Source: Trifolium pratense (lineage: Eukaryota > Streptophyta > Magnoliopsida > Fabales > Fabaceae). From it: a stretch of DNA of 64,000 bases. The stretch covers positions 24,386,337 to 24,450,336 of the forward strand of contig NC_060064.1 of NCBI RefSeq assembly GCF_020283565.1, in the 5' to 3' direction. The notes beneath the pieces were generated by a model, which was not told where the DNA came from, searched no databases, and worked only from the letters and a program-made list of their open reading frames with translations. This document shows, in pieces, positions 56,424-64,000 of this stretch (its first letter is position 1; each line of letters starts with the position of its first letter). The position numbers and the translations under genes are program-made.

Positions 56424-58865
56424 ATGGACCTTAAATTTTTGTTTTCAACTCTCCTCATTACTCCTTTTTTTCTGATAACCTTTCATAGCAATGCTGAGAC
56501 TTCCACATATATAATTCATATGAACAAATCCTTATTTCCTCAAATTTTCATGACTCATAATGATTGGTTCAAATCCACCATTCATTCCTTAAAATCAAAA
56601 ACACTACTTGATGATCCTGATCAACATGCACAGAAGAAACTATTGTACACCTATGATAATGCCATGTATGGATTTAGTGCATTGTTAACTTCAAATGAGT
56701 TAGAAACTCTTAAGAACATTGATGGCTTTGTTGCAGCATATCAAGATAGAACAGCTACAATTGACACAACTCACACCTTTGAATTTCTCTCCCTAGATTC
56801 TCCAAATGGACTATGGCATGCTTCAAATTTCGGAGATGATATCGTTGTTGGTGTTATTGATTCCGGTGTGTGGCCTGAGAGTCAAAGCTTTAAAGATGAT
56901 GGAATGACAAAGAAAATTCCAAACAAATGGAAAGGAACCTGTCAAATTGGTCAAGAATTCAATGCTTCAATGTGTAACTTCAAATTGATTGGAGCTAGAT
57001 ATTTCAACAAAGGTGTTATTGCTTCAAATCCAAATGTTACTATTAGCATGAATTCAGCTAGAGACAATATAGGACATGGAACTCACACATCATCAACTGT
57101 TGCAGGTAACTATTTTTTTTTTTTTTAATATACAAATGTTAGTAAATCATGTTAGTTTCGGACTTTCGAGAGTTTGAACTTTGGATTTCCGTATTAGTAC
57201 TCCTTCGATGTCTCTCAGCTCACCAACCGAGTTGTCTGCTTTGGACTTACAGGTAACTATGTTGACGGCGCTTCTTATTTTGGTTATGCAAAAGGAATAG
57301 CAAGAGGCATTGCACCAAAAGCTAAAATTGCTATGTACAAAGTAATTTGGCAAGAGGGCCGTTTGGCCTCGGATGTTTTGGCTGGAATGGACCAAGCAAT
57401 TATTGATGGTGTTGATGTGATTTCAATTTCAATGGGATTTGATGATACTCCACTTTTTGAAGATCCTATAGCAATAGCTTCATTTGCAGCTATGGAAAAA
57501 GGGATTGTTGTTTCATCTTCAGCAGGTAATGCAGGACCTCAACTTGGAACCTTGCACAATGGTATCCCCTGGCTCATTACAGCAGCTGCAGGCACAATTG
57601 ATAGAACCTTTGGTACTCTTGTTTTGGGAAATGGTCAAAACATTATTGGTTGGACTTTGTTTCCAGCAAATGCTATAGTTGAAAATCTTCCACTTGTTTA
57701 CAATAACACTGTCTCTTCATGCAATTCAGTGGAGCTCTTATCTCAACTTAACAAACAAGTCATCATTCTTTGTGATGAATCAATGTCAAACTCAAACACA
57801 AACTCGGTGTTTGAACAAATCAGAGTTGTGGCAGCAACAAGTATGTTCGGGGCAGTTTTTATCTCTGATAATCCTGGTTTAATTGACACAAGATTACTTT
57901 ACTCACCAAGTATTGTAATCAAGCCGAAAGATGCAGAATATGTGATCAACTATGCGAAAAGCATTAAGAATCCTACAGCCAGCATTAAATTTCAACAAAC
58001 ATTTGTTGGAACAAAGCCAGCACCAGCTGCAGCACATTACTCATCAAGAGGTCCTTCACATTACTTTCCATGGATTTTGAAACCCGACATAATGGCGCCT
58101 GGCTCTAGAGTTCTTGCAGCTTATATTCCTACTAGACCATCAGCTAGAATCGGCACAAATGTGTACTTATCAAGTGACTACACTTTCATGTCAGGAACAT
58201 CTATGTCTTGTCCTCATGTTTCCGGTGTTGTTGCTCTTCTGAAATCAGCACATCCACAATGGAGTGTTGCGGCTATAAGATCGTCATTAATAACCACAGC
58301 TAGTCCTTTAGATAATACACAATATCCTATAAGGGATAATGGTTATCCTTCTCAATATGCTTCGCCTCTTGCTATTGGCGCCGGTGAAATTGATCCAAAT
58401 AGAGCCATGAATCCAGGTTTGATATATGATGCTACACCACAAGACTATGTTAATTTTCTTTGTGGTTTGAAGTTCACAAAGAACCAAATTTTAACAATTA
58501 CAAGATCAAATTCTTATGATTGTGAAAACCCTTCTTTGGATCTTAATTACCCTTCATTTATAGCATTATATAGCAACAAAACAAGATCAATGGTTCACAA
58601 GTTTAAGAGGACTGTTACTAATGTTGGTGATGGTGCTGCTACATATAGAGCTAAATTGACATATCCAAAGGGTTCTGTGGTGAAAGTGTCACCTGATATA
58701 TTAAATTTCAGTTATATAAATGAGAAACGAAGTTACTACATTAATATAAAGTATGTTATGTACAAGAATGAAAATGTTTCATTTGGAGATCTTGTTTGGA
58801 TTGAAGATGCTGGAACACACACGGTTAGAAGTCCTATTGTAATAGCACCTAGTGGAATTATATAA
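56424..58865 (+). CDS. SBT1-like: Subtilisin-like serine protease (SBT1 type), two exons
   Basis: A secreted peptidase acting in the cell wall. Exons 56424-57105 and 57253-58865; one 147-bp GT-AG intron; 764 residues, normal for plant subtilases. Signal peptide 1-24 (LFSTLLITPFFLITF…SNA), I9 propeptide about 28-110 (TYIIHMNKS…GFSALLTSNELE), peptidase S8 from about 115. Catalytic residues: Asp146 (GVIDSGVWPES), His218 (NIGHGTHTS), oxyanion Asn320 (SSAGNAGP), Ser544 (SGTSMSCPH). A PA-like insert lies at about 360-470, and a fibronectin-III-like end at about 660-760 (RTVTNVGDGAATYRA). The intron falls after Val-Ala-Gly, ten residues past the catalytic His. It consists of a SINE-like insertion and one copy of its target duplication. 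Without splicing the protein stops at residue 234. Most relatives in this family lack introns, as I recall. Substrate unknown. Confidence 0.92.
57114..57249 (-). mobile_element. SINE-like insertion forming the subtilase intron
   Basis: It lies between two copies of the 11-mer caggtaactat (57103-57113 and 57250-57260). On the + strand it begins with about 13 T's, the tail of an antisense insert. On the minus strand the body has a box-A-like AACTCGGTTGGTGAGC and a box-B-like AGTTCAAACTC, then ends in poly(A). Removing the insert and one 11-mer restores the unbroken reading frame VAGNYVDG. Confidence 0.75.
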
Positions 58866-60238
58866 GTTCTTAAGTTTTTTATTTTATTTTCCATTTTTCT
58901 GCACCTTTGTGGTACCCTAATAAAATTATTGTATGAACCATCATTTTCACTTTCCTAGATAAGTTACATAGGTTTGGACATGTATGTGAAAGTGTATTCA
59001 CAGGGGGTTTCTACCAAGTGTTTCAATTATATGAAGGTGATGAACATTATGGTATTTTATTTCGATATATACTGATACACTATTGAGCGGATAATTCTGA
59101 TAGATTTAAAAATTAATAAATATTATTTGTGAATTTATCAGAATTATTCACTTAAGCAGTATACCGATACATATTTAAATAAGATGTGTACCGCCTGAAT
59201 TCACCTATAAATGATAGTATCTAAAGAGAGCTGTTAGTTAATAATTTCTATGAACTAAAAAACAAGTTTCTTATTATGTGATCTATGACTCATTGCATTG
59301 GATCTTCACTTGAATTCAGAGATAGATCACGGGCAAGGGACCATGTAGAAATGACAAAGCATGCAGGGTAAACTCAGTTGACTCAACTTTTTTTGCAAGT
59401 TGGTTGCTGAGAGAAATTGGGAAAAGTTTATGTATCATTTAAGGCAAATACATTTTGCATTTATTGAAACTAGATGTTTATAACAATTAATCCTTTAATT
59501 TTTATTTTTTAAACAAGTTAGCCTTTTTAGTAGGTAATTAAAAGTGTTTGCGTCAAAAAAAAAATAGGGAAAAGTGTTGGTCATTACATTGAGTTGAAGC
59601 GGTTAAGAATGGATCGTTCGGAATCTGAGTTCGATTTATTTATGGAATAACTTCTTGATCAAATTTTACTTACTTCGCAGCCGAACTCTAAAATTACTAG
59701 AGTCTCCTTTCCCTGAGAACCGGAAGATTAATTAGCCTAAAAAATAGTGTTAGTCATTTACCTTTTAAACAAATTATGCTACAAAAAAGTTGATGTCTCT
59801 AGGCACATTTCATAAGTATTGTGACAATGAGATCATATCTTCTAAAATCATAGAGTGTGTATGGACATTTAAAAGATCCCGTGAAGGCCAATTTCAGAAT
59901 GTATCTTCCAAACTGTCCTAAGAGATATTTTTCAAAATAATTTGAAATTAGTTTTCCACTTTATTTTAAAAAAATTATGGGTCAAACTGTTAAAGACATT
60001 GTTTTCTTTAAATTATTGTTTAATATAAAATTGATTTGGTTTCTTGTGAGGAGAAAGAAAAAAGAATTGGAATTTTAGACATTAGCTAGTTTGCCCGTGA
60101 ACGGCCCCGTGAACCTGAACATTGTAATCAATCAATCAAACTAACCATTATTATTTGATCCTACGGCTGTGATGTCGCGTTGCAGTGAGTCAATCTGATT
60201 AAGCGGATTTCTGTCTCATTTGACACTGAAGATTCACC
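58866..60238. other. Subtilase 3' flank and intergenic
   Basis: A foldback stretch at about 59060-59175 ('gcggataattctgata…tatcagaattattcact') is a likely MITE. At 59600-59740 'ggatcgttcggaatctgagttcg…agaaccgga' is SINE-like. No gene. Confidence 0.45.
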
Positions 60239-60415
60239 GGAGAATGTTAACATGTGCCCTTAAGGCACATGTTAAGGAAATAAAAATAGAAATCATTAAA
60301 TGCTAATTTGTGCTTTTTAACATTTGAAGCATTAAATTTCTAGCATCATTAAATGTTGAGTTTCTATATTTGGATATCTTAACATGTGCCCTTAGGGCAC
60401 ATGTTAACAAGACCC
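60239..60415. mobile_element. Mutator-type MITE (copy 2 of the 6608 family)
   Basis: Reverse complement of 6608-6784 along its full length, with intact TGTTAACATGTGCCCTTA-type ends. Target duplication not recognisable here. Confidence 0.75.
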
Positions 60416-60645
60416 TTATTTTTTTTGATACCTTCATAGCGGGCATAAGTCTTTTTCTTATGCGTGGTGCATAAATACTTCACAATCATTAAATTTGATA
60501 AACATGTGTAATAATCCTAGCCCCTCAGCTCACACTCTATCATTAAAAAAATATATATATGTATGAAAAATACGCATAAAAGTCGTGGTAAAGATGTCCA
60601 CATTTTTTTTTAATGGTTTCTTACATTTAATTCAATGTCTATGTG

Positions 60646-60961
60646 CAGAGACGGATTTAGTGTGGGGCTGACCTCACTTACCTATTATATTTTTAGTTAA
60701 TACTAATATTATTTATGCAATGTCACCTCATATATCTGGTATTATCGTTTTTATATAGTCAATTTATTACATTATAATAAATATAAAATTAATAAGACTA
60801 ATTTATAATACTAATGAATATCTTAAGAGTATTGACTAATAAACCAAAATAAGTAATTTTGTATAAGAAAATGTTAAAATTATATAAATAACAATTTATA
60901 TTTTTTTACGTTATAATTTTGACCCCACTTACTAAAATTTCTGGATCCGTCCATATCTCTG
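60646..60961. mobile_element. hAT-like non-autonomous element
   Basis: Ends CAGAGACGGATTTAG and CTGGATCCGTCCATATCTCTG are inverted and share the CAGxGACGGA motif with 24269-24962. The flanking 8-mers do not match, so the duplication is lost or the ends are misplaced. Confidence 0.5.
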
Positions 60962-62356
60962 TGTGACTTAATTTGTTGTTTTCCAAAAACCAACTATTCA
61001 TAAAAAACAAAATTAGATGTATCAAAATTTTAGAATAACTTTAACATGAATTAGAAGAATAAAAAATGCGGATCACACAAACGGACACATAAAAAATGTG
61101 GATCACACGAACGTGCCCGTTTGACCACTGGTATATATAAGTGTAATAGAGAGAACGGAAAAAAAAGGAATAGGCAAAAGTATCATGGAACTCAATATAA
61201 CAAAACAAAGTCTTTTTTTTTTAACTCAAATATAACAAAATAAAGTAAAAAAAGAAAAAGAGAATTAACGTTGAAAGTAAAGCAAAAGGAATTATATGAG
61301 AAAATTGTTTGTCGACGAAACAAAAAATTGTATAGAAATCATTATAAAAGAATTTTATGGAATAGAAATATATAGAACTTAACAACAGGACTTGAGAAAA
61401 TTAGCAAGTTAGCATTATAAAAAAAAAAGGTTAGCAACATAAAAAAAATACTAAGTAAAGGATAATTTTGGTATTTTAAAATAAATATAAGGATAATTAT
61501 GTCAATATAATTTAAATTATAATAACATATATGTCTCCCCTCCCTTCCAAAGTTCCAAATCCTCCCAGTTTTGGGGGAAGCAAAAAGTTGTCATACGAAG
61601 AATTTTGCTTCCCTCCCCTCCCCTTCTCTCCCCTTATAAATATTAAACCAAACACATAAAATTTAAAATATTACCTCATCTTCCCTCCAAAACCCCCAAA
61701 CCAAACATACCCTAACTGGTTTACAAATATGGTTGGTCCCATTCCAATTACCAATATTTGATAAAATTTGACGGAATAATTAGTAAATTTCTTTTAGAAA
61801 AATATATTAAACCATCATCACGCTGTGGATTCATATGCCATTTTCATCAAGCTAGTGATCCATCTCCACATCCCAAGTACAGATGTTTTAACATTATGCA
61901 CCAAAAGACAACAAAATAAAAATAAAAATCAGTATACAACCCAAATGCATCTTCCCATATTCACTGTAGTCTTTTAACGTGTCTTTAATTAATTTTCATT
62001 TGATCCATGAATTTTTTGACAATAGACACAATTGAGGATGTTATTGTAATTTCAATAACAACCTCAAACATATTTAGGCACCACCATGATTATTTACTCA
62101 CAAAAACTATGCTATGCATAAGAATCTTGAAGCAGCAAAGTATTACAAAATAAAGAGTGATGCATGTCATTTATCTCAAGTAATTGAATTTATACAAACA
62201 AGATCTCAAGTAATTGAATTTATACAAACAAGTAGACTCAGTTACATAAACAAGAAATCCATCAATAAAAGTAAATTCCGACTAAAAGTGCTCTTAATTT
62301 TTTTAGAATCAGATTGCAATTTCAGCAATCTAGCAACAATAGACTGATTCTGAAGT
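60962..62356. other. Intergenic, 3' flank of PDC-C
   Basis: No gene. At 62175-62234 a 30-bp unit (ctcaagtaattgaatttata…) is tandemly duplicated. Around 61530-61710 C-rich words 'cttccctcccctccc' suggest a decayed MITE. Confidence 0.45.
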
Positions 62357-63742
62357 TTACTGAGGATTTGGGGGACGACTATTGGCAGCAGAGACCCTGG
62401 AACCCCACTCAAGCAACTCTTTGCTAGTGTCATCCTTGTGAACAATCACTTCAATGAAACATAAGCTGTCTTTCTTTGGTCCTGTTGCTGTGGCAATTGC
62501 TTCCACTAGCTCCTCCTCACAGAATACCTGAAAATAAAGCATGCATGAATCAGCATTTAATCCATGTTACAGAAGTTTGAGCAGTATATATTACAATGTC
62601 AAGAGACTCACCTTGGTAGTCCAACATTTTCCTTCACCGTTGTGAATTGCATCAATCAATCCAGTGTAATTCCAGTTCTTGATAACATTGTATGGTCCAT
62701 CATGAATTTCAACCTCAATGCTGTATCCACCATTGTTTATCAGGAAGATGATGGTTTTCTGACCACATCGCAGCATTGTTGACACATCCTGTGCAGTTAC
62801 CTGCAAAACATTTAAGATAAGAAACCATATTCAAGAATAAATCAAATGTTGAACGAAAAACTCATACTTTAAGTAGTTATGCAGGACAAACCTGAAAGCT
62901 TCCATCACCAATGCAAGCAATCACTCGCTTCTCGGGAACCGCTTGTGCATAGCCAAGAGTTGCACCAACAGACCATCCAATTGAGCCATATTGCATTTGA
63001 AACTCATACCTGTCAACAAGATTTTATCAGCACAATAAACATGATTTTTTTAAAGAAAAACGCCACAAATCACATTCTCTCAAACACTTACCCACATCCC
63101 TCAGGCAATTTCAACTTTTGGCAGTTAAACCATGAGTCCCCTGTCTCCGCAATCACAGCTGTTTCACTGGACAGCATCTGTTGTATATGCTGGAACATAA
63201 CATTAACTCTCAAAGGTTCTTTTGGTGCAGACTTCAAAGGTTTTCCATCTGGAACAAATATCCTATGGTAATTTTCATAAGCAGCATTGTTGTGTTTGAG
63301 ACGCTTTGCAAGTGCCTTAAGGAAATCCTTCATCAAAATACATCCAAATGCAGGTCCATTAGCAACCACAACCCGGTCGGGCTGCACGATAATCGCCTTC
63401 TCTTTCTTGAGAAGAAGTGAATACCCAACAGAACTGTAGTCATTAAAAATGGGACCAGCAAACAAGTATGCATCAGCAGATTCCACAATCTCCGCACAGA
63501 ATGCAGTACTCACAGCACCCCAATAAGTTCCAATGAAATGGGGATGATGCTCCGGAACCATCCCTTTAGCTGATGGCATCACAGCAAGTGCGTAACCACT
63601 CACATCAGCCAGTTCAACAAAGGCATCAGATGCTTTTGCTACCCTCAATTTAGGACCACCAACTAGTACAGGTTTCACTGCTTTGTTAAGAAAATCTGCT
63701 GCTGCCTCAACTGCTGCTTCCAACCCCATTTGGTTAGACAAT
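62357..63742 (-). CDS. PDC: Pyruvate decarboxylase, copy C (3' part, runs off the right edge)
   Basis: Exons 3-6 of a third PDC gene: 63742-63092, 63009-62892, 62800-62612, 62527-62357, with the same lengths as in copies A and B (651, 118, 189, 171) and GT-AG introns. Encodes the central domain and the ThDP-binding domain (GDGSFQ, then [15 protein letters not shown]). Exons 1-2 must lie beyond the window; 64000 falls in intron 2. At the exon 3-4 junction this copy encodes Gly ([10 protein letters not shown]), the usual plant residue, where A and B encode Arg. It lies 13.6 kb from copy B with a subtilase gene between them on the other strand. No break is seen in the part present. Confidence 0.93.
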
Positions 63743-64000
63743 CTACAAAACACCAAAAGCGACAAACAAACAAAAATTAGATAAAATACCAATCATCCAC
63801 ATTTCAAATTATTGGTTCCTCCACAAAACAATCAACAATTAACTGTATTTTTAGGTGAATGCTTGGCAAACATGATTTTCAACAAAAGTGCGTGTTTGGA
63901 TCAGCAGTGAGTTTGGCGAAATCACAGTGACACCATGATTCTGTCAAACACACCGCTAAGTTTGGTGTAAACTTTTCAACTTAACACATAAAGTCAGTTA

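Noticed and set aside
1..64000. CRISPR arrays, operons or phage-like systems
   Set aside because: No regularly spaced direct repeats with unique spacers and no prokaryotic gene arrangement; the genes are intron-containing plant genes.

Overview
The window is nuclear DNA from a flowering plant, most likely a legume of the Medicago/Trifolium/pea group. The evidence is AT-rich intergenic DNA, multi-exon genes with GT-AG introns, many short non-autonomous transposons, SINEs with legume-type tRNA-like heads, a TRIM retroelement and a DUF674 gene with a broken copy. The species is inferred; there is no rRNA or plastid marker to confirm it.

Layout. 0-4 kb: transposon-rich DNA, including a 9-bp-TSD Mutator-type MITE, an hAT element carrying a nested SINE, a decayed repeat-associated ORF and a long AT microsatellite. 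4.05-9.27 kb (+): an intact four-exon AMT2-type ammonium transporter with transposon-loaded introns. 11.9-15.0 kb (-): an intact four-exon BAG co-chaperone gene. 15-25 kb: no gene seen, many MITEs. 25.0-25.5 kb (+): a LAX1/ROX-like bHLH gene with a 694-bp hAT element in its presumed 5' leader. 27.4-29.5 kb (+): an intronless DYW-class PPR protein resembling Arabidopsis At5g39680. 30.1-36.8 kb (+): an intact DUF674 gene and a truncated, frameshifted copy of it, with a TRIM element in one duplicated flank only, plus a 2-oxoglutarate dioxygenase fragment. 37.3-38.8 kb (-): a TIR-NBS-LRR-type pseudogene. 39.9-44.2, 45.3-48.7 and 62.4 kb to beyond the right edge (-): three tandem pyruvate decarboxylase genes with the same exon plan; the third is cut by the window edge. 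56.4-58.9 kb (+): a subtilisin-like protease gene between the second and third decarboxylase genes.

How the genes fit together. This is a eukaryotic chromosome segment, not an operon. The one functional cluster is the pyruvate decarboxylase array, which points to ethanolic fermentation under low oxygen. The other genes are independent: ammonium uptake, chaperone regulation, axillary-meristem-type transcription control, organelle RNA editing and secreted proteolysis.

The strongest unusual observation is the subtilase intron. It coincides exactly with an antisense SINE-like insertion flanked by an 11-bp duplication that itself carries CAG|GT, so one copy supplies the 5' splice site and the other the 3' splice site. 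This looks like a new intron made by a SINE. Also notable: the second decarboxylase gene needs two GC-AG introns; a SINE in its intron 2 has empty sites in both paralogues; and an hAT element separates the bHLH TATA box from its start codon.
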